64,000 nt of DNA from Meiothermus sp. CFH 77666 (lineage in GTDB: Bacteria > Deinococcota > Deinococci > Deinococcales > Thermaceae). The translations under genes and the position numbers were made by a program. Where the stretch lies: the NCBI RefSeq assembly GCF_017497985.1, contig NZ_JAGDFV010000009.1:50736-114735 (forward strand), in the 5' to 3' direction. Below the pieces are notes generated by a model. The model did no database searches, was not told the origin of the DNA, and worked only from the letters and a program-made list of their open reading frames with translations. Shown in pieces: positions 42,099 to 50,396 of the stretch; the stretch's first letter is position 1; every line of letters starts with the position of its first letter.

Positions 42099-43067
42099 AT
42101 GAACATTCTGCTTTTAGGGGGCACCCGCTTTGTGGGTCGGCACATTGCCGAGGCGGCCTTGCGGCGCGGCCATACCGTCAGCACCTTCACGCGTGGCACC
42201 AACCCCCTCCCCGGCACCGAGTCGCTGGTGGGAGACCGTCAAAAAGGCGACCTGAAGGCCCTCCAGGGTCGTACCTGGGATGCCGTGGTAGACGTGAACG
42301 CTTACCGACCCCGCGAAGTGCGCGAGGCCATTGGTGTACTGAAGGGTCGGGTCGGGCGCTATGCTTTCATCTCCACGGTCTCGGTCTATCAGGAGTCCAG
42401 CGAGCCACTGGACGAAACCTCACCCCTGCAAGCCCTGGCCGATCCCACGGTTGAAGAGGTCACCGGCGAAACCTACGGCGGGCTCAAGGTGTTGTGTGAG
42501 CTCGAGGTGGAGCGGGCCTTTGGTAGCCAGAGCCTGGTTGTGCGCCCCCATCTGGTGGTAGGGCCACACGACCCCACCGACCGCTTCACCTACTGGCCGC
42601 GCCGCTTTGCCGGGGGAGGCCAGCTGCTGGTACCAGGAAAGCCCGAGCACACCCTTCAGTTTGTGGATGCCCGCGACCTAGGCCAATTTGTGGTGCTGGG
42701 CCTGGAAAAAGGGTTGAGCGGGGCCTACAACGGGGCTTCTACCCCGGTGTCCTGGGGCAGCCTGGTCGAAGCCTGTCAGCAAGCCGCCCCCCACCCAGCC
42801 GAGGCCGTCTGGGCCGATGAACAGTGGCTACTAGAGCAACAAGTAACGCCCTGGGCCGACCTGCCCGCCTGGATTCCTTCCTTTGCGCCCGGACGCGGGA
42901 TCGCGCAAACCCAGAACACCAGGGCCCAGGCTGCCGGTTTTACCATGCGACCCCTCGTGCAAACCGTGCAGGACATTCTGGCCTGGGACACAACCCGCAC
43001 AGAACCCCTCAAGGCTGGCCTGAGCCGGGAGCGGGAACTCGAGCTCATCCAACGCTGGCTGGCATAG
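42099..43067 (+). CDS. NAD-dependent epimerase/dehydratase family protein
   Basis: 322 residues of the extended short-chain dehydrogenase family. The Rossmann start is MNILLLGGTRFVGRHIAEAA, the catalytic region has YAFISTVSVYQE with a later TYGGLKVLCE (Tyr-x3-Lys form), and the C-terminal part is substrate-binding. It resembles sugar-nucleotide epimerases or the chloroplast RNA-binding SDR relatives; the substrate is unknown. I chose the ATG at 42099, where the conserved GGTRFVG strand begins. Confidence 0.88.
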   Translation: MNILLLGGTRFVGRHIAEAALRRGHTVSTFTRGTNPLPGTESLVGDRQKGDLKALQGRTWDAVVDVNAYRPREVREAIGVLKGRVGRYAFISTVSVYQESSEPLDETSPLQALADPTVEEVTGETYGGLKVLCELEVERAFGSQSLVVRPHLVVGPHDPTDRFTYWPRRFAGGGQLLVPGKPEHTLQFVDARDLGQFVVLGLEKGLSGAYNGASTPVSWGSLVEACQQAAPHPAEAVWADEQWLLEQQVTPWADLPAWIPSFAPGRGIAQTQNTRAQAAGFTMRPLVQTVQDILAWDTTRTEPLKAGLSRERELELIQRWLA

Positions 43068-43128
43068 AGCGGTTACTACAAATACCCAGTACGACAGTTT
43101 TTGCCGCGCTGGGTACATTTGGTACAGG
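43068..43128 (+). repeat. Hairpin after the epimerase gene, relative of the one after dodecin
   Basis: Directly after the TAG, AGCGGTT leads into ACCCAG and CTGGGT around a T-rich loop. The sequence resembles 28557-28590 in order and wording, but the stem bases have changed on both sides, which keeps the pairing. Confidence 0.6.
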
Positions 43129-43155
43129 TAAAAAAAAGGGGGCCTAGCGGCCCCC
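43129..43155 (-). terminator. Terminator of the infC-rpmI-rplT operon
   Basis: On the minus strand GGGGGCC pairs with GGCCCCC around a four-base loop and is followed by eight T residues, 31 bases after the rplT stop. Confidence 0.93.
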
Positions 43156-43186
43156 AGGAATTTTCGAGCTAAATACAGACCCGGTC

Positions 43187-43534
43187 TCAGGCCCGGGCTT
43201 TGCTGATCAGTTCGGCAAAGGCCTCGGGCTGGCGTACGGCGATATCGGCCAGAATCTTGCGGTCGAGCTCGATACCGGCTTTTTTCAGGCCGTGCATAAA
43301 AACGCTGTAGCTCAGGCCATGCTGGCGGGCCGCAGCGTTGATACGCACGATCCACAGGCGACGCATATCGCCCTTGCGCTTGCGGCGGTCGTTGAAGGAG
43401 CGCATGGCCCCGCTGAACAGGGTTTCGCGGGCCTTGCGAACGCTCTTGGAGCGCAGGGCATAGAAGCCCTTGGCACGCTTGAGGATGGCTTTGTGTTTAC
43501 GGCGACGGACTACACCGGTCTTGGCGCGTGGCAT
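43187..43534 (-). CDS. rplT: 50S ribosomal protein L20
   Basis: 115 residues, very basic, with the L20 pattern [40 protein letters not shown] and a C-terminal [15 protein letters not shown]. Binds 23S rRNA early in assembly of the large subunit. Last gene of the infC operon. Confidence 0.98.
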   Translation of the reverse strand: MPRAKTGVVRRRKHKAILKRAKGFYALRSKSVRKARETLFSGAMRSFNDRRKRKGDMRRLWIVRINAAARQHGLSYSVFMHGLKKAGIELDRKILADIAVRQPEAFAELISKARA

Positions 43535-43550
43535 TCAATATCACCTCTCC

Positions 43551-43751
43551 TTATACGTCGTAGGGCATGAGCTGGTGGACACGGCGCTCTTCGCCCTTGG
43601 AGAAGGTGAAGTCGCGCCCCTTCTGACGGCGGCTGCTGCCCGACTTGTGCCAGTTGAGGTGGCGTTTTCCCGGCTTTTTGCCAACAACCTTGCCAGTAGC
43701 CGTGATCTTTACACGGTTTTTGGCGCCCTTGTGGGTCTTCATCTTGGCCAT
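43551..43751 (-). CDS. rpmI: 50S ribosomal protein L35
   Basis: 66 residues: MAKMKTHKGAKNRVKITATG and the basic KRHLNWHKSGSSRRQKGRD are typical of L35. Lies between infC and rplT, the order found in most bacteria. I chose the ATG giving the normal L35 length. Confidence 0.98.
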   Translation of the reverse strand: MAKMKTHKGAKNRVKITATGKVVGKKPGKRHLNWHKSGSSRRQKGRDFTFSKGEERRVHQLMPYDV

Positions 43752-43932
43752 TGTGTGCTCCTGTATCTGCGGCCTGAGTGCCTCCGAAGAGGGCTTGTAA
43801 ACTCGGCAGCCTTGTAAGTATAGCACCCCTTCACATCATTTGCCAACGAAAATTCGAAAAAACGGGCGTAAACAATACCCGACCTCACCAGGGCCGGGTC
43901 AACTTTTTGGCAGTCTGGGCAACAAATAAACC

Positions 43933-44490
43933 CTAGGTGGGGTTGCCAGACGAAGCGGCAGGGGCCACCGGGGCCGAGGGCTTGGAGCCTGGCGCCATAA
44001 CCATGTTCATGTCGCGGCCCAGCATTTCCGGGCGCATTTCCACAAAGCCAATCCCCTCGAGGTCTTTGGCAATGCGCTCGAGGAGCCTGTAACCAAGTTC
44101 CTGGTGAGCCATCTCACGCCCACGGAACATGATCGTAACTTTGACCTTGTGCCCCTCCTCGAGGAAGCGCCGAATATGCCCAACCTTGGTGTTGTAGTCG
44201 TGGGCCTCGATTTTTGGGCGCAACTTCATGCTCTTGAGTTCGGTGCGCTTGGCTTTTTTGCGGGCCTCTTTCTCGGCCTGCTGTTGCTCATAGCGCCACT
44301 TGCCGTAGTCGAGCAATCTGGCCACAGGTGGAACGGCGTTGGGCGAAACCAACACCAGGTCGTATTCGCGCTCTTTGGCCATGCGCAAGGCTTCGCGGGT
44401 GTCCACCACCCCTACCTGGTTTCCTTGCTCGTCAATCAGGCGTACCTGACGCACCCGAATTCGTTCATTTACTGGAACATCTCTGGTTAT
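43933..44490 (-). CDS. infC: Translation initiation factor IF-3, apparent ATA start
   Basis: IF-3 keeps ribosomal subunits apart and checks the start codon. The protein matches IF-3 from VNERIRVRQVRLIDEQG to GRDMNMVMAPG. The family needs residues upstream of the first ATG or GTG (GTG at 44454). In the right frame the only start placed correctly after a strong Shine-Dalgarno sequence (GGAGGT, 44502-44497) is ATA at 44490-44488, six bases further on, giving 185 residues. AUU and similar rare starts in infC are known to allow IF-3 to repress its own translation; ATA would serve the same purpose. Confidence 0.9.
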   Translation of the reverse strand: MTRDVPVNERIRVRQVRLIDEQGNQVGVVDTREALRMAKEREYDLVLVSPNAVPPVARLLDYGKWRYEQQQAEKEARKKAKRTELKSMKLRPKIEAHDYNTKVGHIRRFLEEGHKVKVTIMFRGREMAHQELGYRLLERIAKDLEGIGFVEMRPEMLGRDMNMVMAPGSKPSAPVAPAASSGNPT

Positions 44491-44544
44491 AACTTCACCT
44501 CCGCAAGCAACAAACCCGGCTGAGTTTGGTCACCTACGCCCTCG

Positions 44545-44574
44545 AGTGTACACAAAAAGCGGGTCAAGGGGCAA
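44545..44574 (-). promoter_or_regulatory. Probable promoter of infC-rpmI-rplT
   Basis: On the minus strand TTGCCC (44574-44569) and TACACT (44550-44545) are separated by 18 bases, about 55 bases before the infC start. Confidence 0.55.
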
Positions 44575-44822
44575 CGTGAAAAGCAAGGCCGCAAAAAATG
44601 GGTTGGGTTTTTCACTCATATACCAACTTCACCTGAACACTCAGCTATGATGAGCCCCCACACTCGGCGAACCCGCAGGGCCGAAAGCCGAAAGCTCAGG
44701 GCCAAAGGCTCTGCGGGTAGTACGCAGGTCGTTGACATGGCTAGCCCCTATGATGCGCGTTCAACTAAAGCTGGCATCACTGGCATGAAGTTGGCTCTCC
44801 TGACCAGGCTCCAAACGTTAGC
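44575..44822. other. Intergenic region between infC and the enoyl-CoA hydratase gene
   Basis: About 250 bases without a gene. An inverted pair ACCCGCAG/CTGCGGGT near 44670-44718 encloses microrepeats GCCGAAAGCCGAAAGCTCAG of the kind seen in other intergenic regions of the window. Confidence 0.35.
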
Positions 44823-45599
44823 ATGTTGGGTATGACCGTACTCACCTCCAATCACGAGGGTATCCGGCTGCTCACCCTGAACGACCCCGAAAGGCGCAAC
44901 CCACTCTCCCCCCCGCTGGTAAAGGACTTGCTGCGAGAGCTGGACGCCGCCGAACAAGACCCCAGCACCAGGGCAGTGGTGCTGACCGGCGCGGGCCTGG
45001 CTTTCAGCGCCGGGGCCGACCTGGACTTCTTGAAGGGTGTCACCACCGCCGGGGCCGAGGCCAACTATGCTCACTCCCGCGAGCTGATGCGCCTGTTCCA
45101 CCGCGTCTACACCTTTCCCAAGCCCACCCTGGCCGCCATCAACGGCCCAGCAGTTGCCGGAGGGGCCGGGCTGGCCACCGCCTGCGACCTGGCCGTAATG
45201 AGCGAGGAGGCCAAAATTGGTTATACCGAGGTGAAGATTGGCTTCGTAGCCGCGCTGGTGGGGGTGATTCTGGTGCGCAATGTGGGGGAGAAGCACGCCA
45301 AGGAGCTCTTGCTAACAGGCAGGCTGGTATCGGCCCCGGAAGCCTACCGGATGGGGCTGGTGAACCGAATCGTGCCCGCCGAGCAACTCCTGGACGAAGC
45401 CCTGGCGCTGGCCCAGGAAGTTGCCGCCAATGCCCCCACCTCGCTGTCGCTCAGCAAGGAGTTGCTGAATGCCCTGCCGGGAATGGGCCTCGAGGACGGC
45501 TTCCGGCTGGCCTCCATCGCCAATGCCTGGGTGCGCGAGACCGGCAACCTGGCCGAAGGCATCGCCGCGTTTTTTGAGAAGCGACCACCCCGCTTTTAG
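44823..45599 (+). CDS. Enoyl-CoA hydratase/isomerase family protein
   Basis: 258 residues of the crotonase fold. The oxyanion-hole segments are AFSAGADLDFL and NGPAVAGGAGLATACDLAV, with a catalytic Glu in IGYTEVKIGFV. It hydrates or isomerises an acyl-CoA in fatty or amino acid breakdown; the exact substrate is not evident, though TEVKIGFVAALV recalls the methylglutaconyl-CoA hydratase group. A second ATG three codons downstream (44832) may be the true, leaderless start. It converges with the next gene with a four-base overlap. Confidence 0.9.
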   Translation: MLGMTVLTSNHEGIRLLTLNDPERRNPLSPPLVKDLLRELDAAEQDPSTRAVVLTGAGLAFSAGADLDFLKGVTTAGAEANYAHSRELMRLFHRVYTFPKPTLAAINGPAVAGGAGLATACDLAVMSEEAKIGYTEVKIGFVAALVGVILVRNVGEKHAKELLLTGRLVSAPEAYRMGLVNRIVPAEQLLDEALALAQEVAANAPTSLSLSKELLNALPGMGLEDGFRLASIANAWVRETGNLAEGIAAFFEKRPPRF

Positions 45600-45994
45600 C
45601 GTTTCTTCAAGGCCCGCAGCCGTTCAGCGGCTTCGGCGGCGCTGATCTGGCCTTTTTCCAGCGCCGCCAGGATGGCCTCTTTTTCTTCGGGGGATGAGCC
45701 GGTCTCGGGAGCGTCCTGGTATTCGTACCCCAGCACCCGGAGCAGGCCCTCGAAACGGGCCCGGATGGTGGGGTACGAGAGCCCCAGAATCCGCTCCACC
45801 TCCTTCAGGTTGCCCCGCACCTTGATGTACAGGCGCAAAAACTCCAGGTGTTCGGGGGGCAACAGGGCAAACTCGTTGGGCTGAAACTCGCCCCGAACCT
45901 CGCTGCGGCAATCTGAGCAGACCAGTCCGGTCACGTGCAGACGCCCGTTGCAGCCCGGTACGGGGCATTGGGTCGGCATGGGAAAGACTCTCAT
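45596..45994 (-). CDS. DUF2089 family protein with zinc ribbon and HTH
   Basis: 132 residues. An N-terminal zinc ribbon (CPVPGCNGRL and CSDCRSEV), a helix-turn-helix-like middle (LKEVERILGLSYPTIRARFE) and a C-terminal short helical hairpin (KEAILAALEKGQISAAEAAE) fit DUF2089. Function unproven; probably a DNA-binding regulator. GGGAG five bases before the ATG at 45994 fixes the start. It ends the operon that begins at 47977. Confidence 0.85.
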   Translation of the reverse strand: MRVFPMPTQCPVPGCNGRLHVTGLVCSDCRSEVRGEFQPNEFALLPPEHLEFLRLYIKVRGNLKEVERILGLSYPTIRARFEGLLRVLGYEYQDAPETGSSPEEKEAILAALEKGQISAAEAAERLRALKKR

Positions 45995-46009
45995 AGGGAC
46001 TCCCATAAT

Positions 46010-46366
46010 TCACCACAAACCGATCTTGACGTACACCTGCTTGGGAGCGTTGGAATCGAAGGCTTTGGGCTTGACCTCCACCTCTACCAGGGCAAAAGGC
46101 GGCATCTTCCGCAGTTCCCAGGTCTGGCCCCGCAGGGCCTCCAGGGCATGCAGGGCAAAAGCGAGCTGGGGGTCGCGGCTTTGGGTTCTTCGGAGAATCC
46201 ACAGGCCCATCATCAGGAAAAACTCGAGCATCACCAGGGGGGCGAACAAGAAGATGGGCAACGGGATTTCTTGCACCCGCACCCAGATGTACACAAACCG
46301 GGGGCGAACCAGGCTCAGCTTCGAGAACCAGTCTGCGCTGGGGGTCGCTTTCAACACTGCCACCAT
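46010..46366 (-). CDS. Uncharacterised membrane protein
   Basis: 118 residues with one clear membrane region (PLPIFLFAPLVMLEFFLMMG). The C-terminal part (FALVEVEVKPKAFDSNAPKQ) is strand-like. I do not recognise it. It lies between an SHOCT-like protein gene and the DUF2089 gene and is probably cotranscribed. Confidence 0.7.
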   Translation of the reverse strand: MVAVLKATPSADWFSKLSLVRPRFVYIWVRVQEIPLPIFLFAPLVMLEFFLMMGLWILRRTQSRDPQLAFALHALEALRGQTWELRKMPPFALVEVEVKPKAFDSNAPKQVYVKIGLW

Positions 46367-46417
46367 ACTATGATCTCCGTCCCGCGCCAGGGAGGGGCCC
46401 AAGACCCACCCCAACCC

Positions 46418-46861
46418 TCAGACCACCTCAATCAAGACCCGCATGGGGCCGGTCATCTTGGTTTCGCCCTCGCTCACCTTGGCCACGTCGCTGATTTCCA
46501 CATCTACCAGGCGGCCCTCCGGTAGCTCGCCCTTGAGCATGTCCAGGATGCCCGCAATATCAATGCCCTGGGCGTTCAACTGCTGCTTGGCCTCGGGGGG
46601 GATGAAGTTGGAGGCGAACCTGGCCAGGGCCGCAGGCACATTGACCTTGACCTTGACATCCTCTCCGTCCACCACAATGCGAATCATCCTGGCGAGGCCT
46701 TTAGGGGGGGGTGGGGTGGTAGCCACCGCGTAAGCGTAGCCTGCACTGGGGGCCGCCGTCTGGGGTCGCCCAGAGTCCATTGCTTCCAATAGGCGAATGG
46801 CCTCCTCGGCGGTAATTTTGCCTTCCTTGACCATATCCATGATGCGCTTTTTGTCTTCCAT
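46418..46861 (-). CDS. SHOCT-like domain protein
   Basis: 147 residues. It begins with the short helical hairpin motif KKRIMDMVKEGKITAEEAIR seen in YvlB- and SHOCT-like proteins, has a Pro-rich linker, then a C-terminal region (RMIRIVVDGEDVKVKVNVPA and DVEISDV) of strands. The same N-terminal motif opens the next upstream protein. Likely part of an envelope-stress or self-assembling regulatory module (inference). Confidence 0.75.
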   Translation of the reverse strand: MEDKKRIMDMVKEGKITAEEAIRLLEAMDSGRPQTAAPSAGYAYAVATTPPPPKGLARMIRIVVDGEDVKVKVNVPAALARFASNFIPPEAKQQLNAQGIDIAGILDMLKGELPEGRLVDVEISDVAKVSEGETKMTGPMRVLIEVV

Positions 46862-46930
46862 ACAGGGCTCCTTAGCGAATCGCAAAGAAAAAACCGTGGG
46901 TAAAGGGCCTTTGGCCGATGGGGTCATGGC

Positions 46931-47680
46931 CTACCTCGCCTTGACTTCCAGGTTGCCCATGCGTACCGAGACCTCGAGGCTGGCCCTTCCCTCCCCTAGC
47001 TGCCCTTTGGCCCCGTTCGGGGTGCGATCAAACCCTCTAATTTCCTGGTTGCCCAGGCTCACGCTGGGGCTGAGCCGGACGCTGCTTCCGGGCAGCAGGT
47101 CTAGCTCGACATTGCCCATCGAGGCCCGCAGGCGGTGCTGACCGTCCCGTAGCAGAAGGGAGCCCTCCACGTTGCCTGCCGTGACCTCGAGGTTGAGCCC
47201 CTCCACGGCCTGAAGCTCGACATTGCCCGCCGCCACCCGGCCCTTCAAAAAGGCAATGCCCTCCGCTTCGAGCTGGGCGGCTTTGCTATCTATCTCCAAA
47301 CCCCAGCCCGGCGGAAGGCGCAGTTCCAGCGAACCCACCCGACCTATGAGACCGCCCAAAAAGCTGCCCCCCGCCATCTCGGGCCACACTTCCAGGTCGG
47401 GCCCCGCCGAGCGCACTTCCGCCGGGCCCTCGACCACAGGCATCTGGAGGCTCTCGTCGAGCCGGGCCTCGAGCTGACCTGCCGTGAGCCGAACCCGCAC
47501 CCAGCGCAACCCTTCCGGCTGCCAGCCGCTGGGTTGGGCGGCATACTGCTCGCCCAGGGTGGCCTGGGCCTGCTGGGCCGCCGTATCGCCTTCCTCGAGG
47601 GCCGAAAGCAACAGATCGGCTTCCTGCTGGGTGATTTTGCCTGCTTGCAACAGGGCCTGGATACGCTCTTGTTCAGACAT
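46931..47680 (-). CDS. SHOCT-like N-terminus plus beta-helical (DUF4097/YvlB-like) protein
   Basis: 249 residues. The N-terminal hairpin motif (RIQALLQAGKITQQEADLLL) is followed by repeated short strands with regular GNVE and GNLEV units (VAAGNVELQAVEG, VTAGNVEGSLL, ASMGNVELDLL, VRMGNLEV), the form of a right-handed beta-helix seen in DUF4097/adhesin-like proteins. GGAGG before the ATG at 47680 fixes the start. Confidence 0.8.
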   Translation of the reverse strand: MSEQERIQALLQAGKITQQEADLLLSALEEGDTAAQQAQATLGEQYAAQPSGWQPEGLRWVRVRLTAGQLEARLDESLQMPVVEGPAEVRSAGPDLEVWPEMAGGSFLGGLIGRVGSLELRLPPGWGLEIDSKAAQLEAEGIAFLKGRVAAGNVELQAVEGLNLEVTAGNVEGSLLLRDGQHRLRASMGNVELDLLPGSSVRLSPSVSLGNQEIRGFDRTPNGAKGQLGEGRASLEVSVRMGNLEVKAR

Positions 47681-47773
47681 GGGAACCTCCACGGTGGGCT
47701 TCACGCTCAATTTCTTACCGGTAGCCGGGGTAGGGGGCCGTGACCACTTTGTTCATCCTCCAACCCCCTGGGC

Positions 47774-47977
47774 TCAAGCCCCGCGCAACCGCCTTTTAGC
47801 AGGGGTACGGCTGGGGGTCGGCTCCAGCGCCTCGGCCCAGGCCCGAAGCTGCTGGGCAACGCGGCGGCGAAATGAGTGTTTGGGTAGTTGGCGCTCCCGC
47901 TCGGCTTCCCGGCGGTAGGTCTCGATTTTCTCGGTGATTGCAACGGTCAATTCAGCTTGATTGAAGTGTCCGAACAT
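47774..47977 (-). CDS. Small basic protein heading the regulator operon
   Basis: 67 residues, helical and very basic (KIETYRREAERERQLPKHSF, RRRVAQQLRAWAEAL). I do not recognise it. GGGAGG precedes the ATG, and a strong promoter with an internal palindrome lies just upstream. Confidence 0.7.
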   Translation of the reverse strand: MFGHFNQAELTVAITEKIETYRREAERERQLPKHSFRRRVAQQLRAWAEALEPTPSRTPAKRRLRGA

Positions 47978-47994
47978 GGTTGACCTCCCTGGCA

Positions 47995-48027
47995 ATAACT
48001 ATAAACCTGGGAGTTATATTTTGTCAA
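47995..48027 (-). promoter_or_regulatory. Promoter and operator-like palindrome of the SHOCT/DUF2089 operon
   Basis: On the minus strand TTGACA (48027-48022) and TATAGT (48003-47998) are 18 bases apart. An inverted repeat ATAACT/AGTTAT (47995-48017) overlaps the -10 box and most of the spacer, a typical place for a repressor or MerR-type site. Confidence 0.7.
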
Positions 48028-48064
48028 TGATTTTTTTACATTTAGTAAATCTGATTTTTCTATT

Positions 48065-49825
48065 TCAAAGAATCATCTGCTCAAAACGCTCGATCCGCTT
48101 GACCAGTACGGCCATTCCCTCCTGCCAGAAGCCCTCCGATTCCAGATCGTAGCCAAAGCGGGCCGCCAATTGTTCAGCAGGGTACTTGCCCACCGAGGCT
48201 AGCAGGTCTTCGTACTGGGCGACAAAACCGGCACCCTCGTCCAGGTACCGCTGGTACAGCGCCAGGCCAAATAGGAGCCCGAAGGCATAGGGGAAGTTAT
48301 AGAAGTTCGAGCCGTAGTAGTGCCCCTTCACCGCCCACATGTAGGGGTGATAGGTGGCCAGGGCCGCGCCGTAGGTCTCTTGCTGGGCCTCTAGCATTAG
48401 CTGGCAAAACTCCGCTGCCGAAAGTTCCCGTTCCCGGCGCCTGGCAAACACCGACTGCTCAAACAGAAAGCGGGAGTGAATGTCCACAATGACCTGGGCT
48501 GCGCTTTGCAGGCCGCCCTCGAGCACCCCCAGTTGCTCGGCGGGGGGTAGCACCCGCAGGGCGGCCTCTCCCACCACCGTCTCGTTCATGATGGAAGCGG
48601 TCTCGGCCAGGGTCATGGGCTCCTGGCGCAGCAGGTAGGGCACTGCCCGCAAGCAGTGGTTGTGGTAGGCGTGGCCCAGCTCGTGGGCCAGGGTCGAGAG
48701 GGACTCAAAGCTGTCCTCGTGGTTGAGCAGAATGCGTGAGCGCCCCTGCCCTACAGGCGTGCAGTAAGCCCCGCCCACCTTGCCCTTGCGCGGTGGGGCA
48801 TCCAGCCAGCGCTCGGCAAAAGCCCGCCGGGCCAGGTCGGCAGCCGCCGGGGAGAAGCTCGCCAGGTGCTCGATGATGAACTGCCGTCCTTCCTCCCAAC
48901 CCCACTTCCTGGGGCGGGCGCCGGGTCGTACCACCGGAGCGAACAGATCCCACCAGTCTAGCCTGTCCTTGCCCAAAGCCCGTGCCTTGGCGGCAAAATA
49001 GCGCCGCCAGTGGGGCAAACTATCCACCATCACCTGCTGCATGGCCCATAAGGTCTTGCGGCGGATACGATTCTCAAAGAGTGCAGGGGCCAGGTCGTCT
49101 GGCCACCCGCGCTTACGGTTCAGGGTCGAGACCTCGCCCTTGTAGCCGTTGAGCGCCGCTGCCAGGGCGGTTTCGTGGGCTTTCCAGGCGCTAAGCTCAG
49201 CCTCGTAGGCAGCCTTGCGCACGGCCTCGTCGGGGTGCATGGCCAGGTTCCGCACAGCGGTCATGGGCAACTCCTCCCCCTGCACCACCGCCGTAATCTG
49301 GCTGGTCAGGTTGCCGTGCAGCTTGACCCAGGCCCGCCCCCCCGAGAGCGAGAGTTCTGCGGCCAGCACTTCTTCGGGCTCGGACATCAGGTGCTGGGTC
49401 TGGATCTTGGCCTCCTCGAGCAGAATCCGGTAGTCTCCGGCCTGCACCGCATCGGCCTCGAGCCGGGCCAGCCAGCGCTGAAGGCGGGGGCGCAGCTTCT
49501 GGTACTCGAGGTGCAGAAGCTCGAGCTCCGAAAGCCTGGCCTGGGCCGCAAAGTCTGCGCTATCAGCATCCACCCGCATCTGCACATAGGCATACAGCGG
49601 CCCCAGGGTATCGCCAAAGGTGTTGAGCTTCTCCACCAGGGCCCAGAAGGTAGGTCTGTCGGTAGAAGCTCCCTCCTGGCCAATGCGGTGGGTCTCCAGG
49701 AAGTCCAGCAAATCCCGCAGTTGAGCCGCCACCTGGTTCCAGGCAGTCAAAAACTCGTTGGACTCAAATCCTGGAAACAAAGAATCCAGATCCCAGGTAG
49801 GAAGCTCGGCAGTGGCTTGGCTCAT
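48065..49825 (-). CDS. pepF: M3 family oligoendopeptidase F
   Basis: 586 residues of the M3 zinc peptidase family. The HExxH motif is H381-E382-L-G-H385 (LAHELGHAYHNH), followed by the third ligand Glu in the LAETASIMNETVVGE segment about 28 residues on. It cuts short peptides in the cytoplasm. TATACT lies seven bases before the ATG, which suggests a leaderless message divergent from the thioesterase gene. Confidence 0.95.
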   Translation of the reverse strand: MSQATAELPTWDLDSLFPGFESNEFLTAWNQVAAQLRDLLDFLETHRIGQEGASTDRPTFWALVEKLNTFGDTLGPLYAYVQMRVDADSADFAAQARLSELELLHLEYQKLRPRLQRWLARLEADAVQAGDYRILLEEAKIQTQHLMSEPEEVLAAELSLSGGRAWVKLHGNLTSQITAVVQGEELPMTAVRNLAMHPDEAVRKAAYEAELSAWKAHETALAAALNGYKGEVSTLNRKRGWPDDLAPALFENRIRRKTLWAMQQVMVDSLPHWRRYFAAKARALGKDRLDWWDLFAPVVRPGARPRKWGWEEGRQFIIEHLASFSPAAADLARRAFAERWLDAPPRKGKVGGAYCTPVGQGRSRILLNHEDSFESLSTLAHELGHAYHNHCLRAVPYLLRQEPMTLAETASIMNETVVGEAALRVLPPAEQLGVLEGGLQSAAQVIVDIHSRFLFEQSVFARRRERELSAAEFCQLMLEAQQETYGAALATYHPYMWAVKGHYYGSNFYNFPYAFGLLFGLALYQRYLDEGAGFVAQYEDLLASVGKYPAEQLAARFGYDLESEGFWQEGMAVLVKRIERFEQMIL

Positions 49826-49844
49826 AGGCCCAAGTATAGGGATT

Positions 49845-49856
49845 CGACTCGAGTCG
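49845..49856. promoter_or_regulatory. Palindrome between divergent pepF and thioesterase promoters
   Basis: CGACTCGAGTCG is a perfect 12-base palindrome centred between two -10-like boxes (TATACT for pepF on the minus strand, TAGAAT for the thioesterase), each about seven bases from its start codon. It contains the genome-wide common word CTCGAG, so chance is possible. Confidence 0.4.
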
Positions 49857-49872
49857 GTATAGAATCCAGGGC

Positions 49873-50277
49873 ATGTATTTTCCGGTGCGTGTCCCCCTCG
49901 AGGTGCGTTTCAGCGACCTGGACACCCTCAAACACGTCAACAACGCGGTTTACCTGACCTACGACGAGGTGGCGCGGGGCCACTACCTGCGGCGGGCCGG
50001 GGCTACCATAGACAGCGGCCATTTCGTGATGGCGCGGGCCGAGGTGGACTACATTCAACCCATCCTGTTCGAGCAGCAGGTGGAGATTGCCCTGCGGGTG
50101 GAGCGGGTGGGCAACTCGAGCTTCCGCACCCATAGCGAGATCTGGGCCAATGGAGCCCTGGCCGCCCGCATCAAGGTGGTGGTGGTCTGGCTGGAAGACG
50201 GTAAACCTGCCCGCATCCCCGACTGGTTGCGCGAGGCCATCCGAACCCTGGAAACCGAGCCGGTCGAGGGCTTGTGA
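49873..50277 (+). CDS. Acyl-CoA thioesterase (4HBT/YbgC-like hotdog fold)
   Basis: 134 residues. The hotdog-fold thioesterase signature EVRFSDLDTLKHVNNAVYL contains the catalytic Asp region and is followed by the long helix TYDEVARGHYLR. It would hydrolyse acyl-CoA or acyl-ACP thioesters. TAGAAT lies eight bases before the ATG, and there is no ribosome binding site. Confidence 0.9.
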   Translation: MYFPVRVPLEVRFSDLDTLKHVNNAVYLTYDEVARGHYLRRAGATIDSGHFVMARAEVDYIQPILFEQQVEIALRVERVGNSSFRTHSEIWANGALAARIKVVVVWLEDGKPARIPDWLREAIRTLETEPVEGL

Positions 50278-50396
50278 GGAACTTACCAGAAGTGGATTGA
50301 TCCATGCAAAAGGCTGTTCGCTATGCATTAAGCCCTGTGTCGGGCTCCCAAATCTTTGACCTGAGACCCCAGACCTTTCGGCAACCCCGCGCGAGA

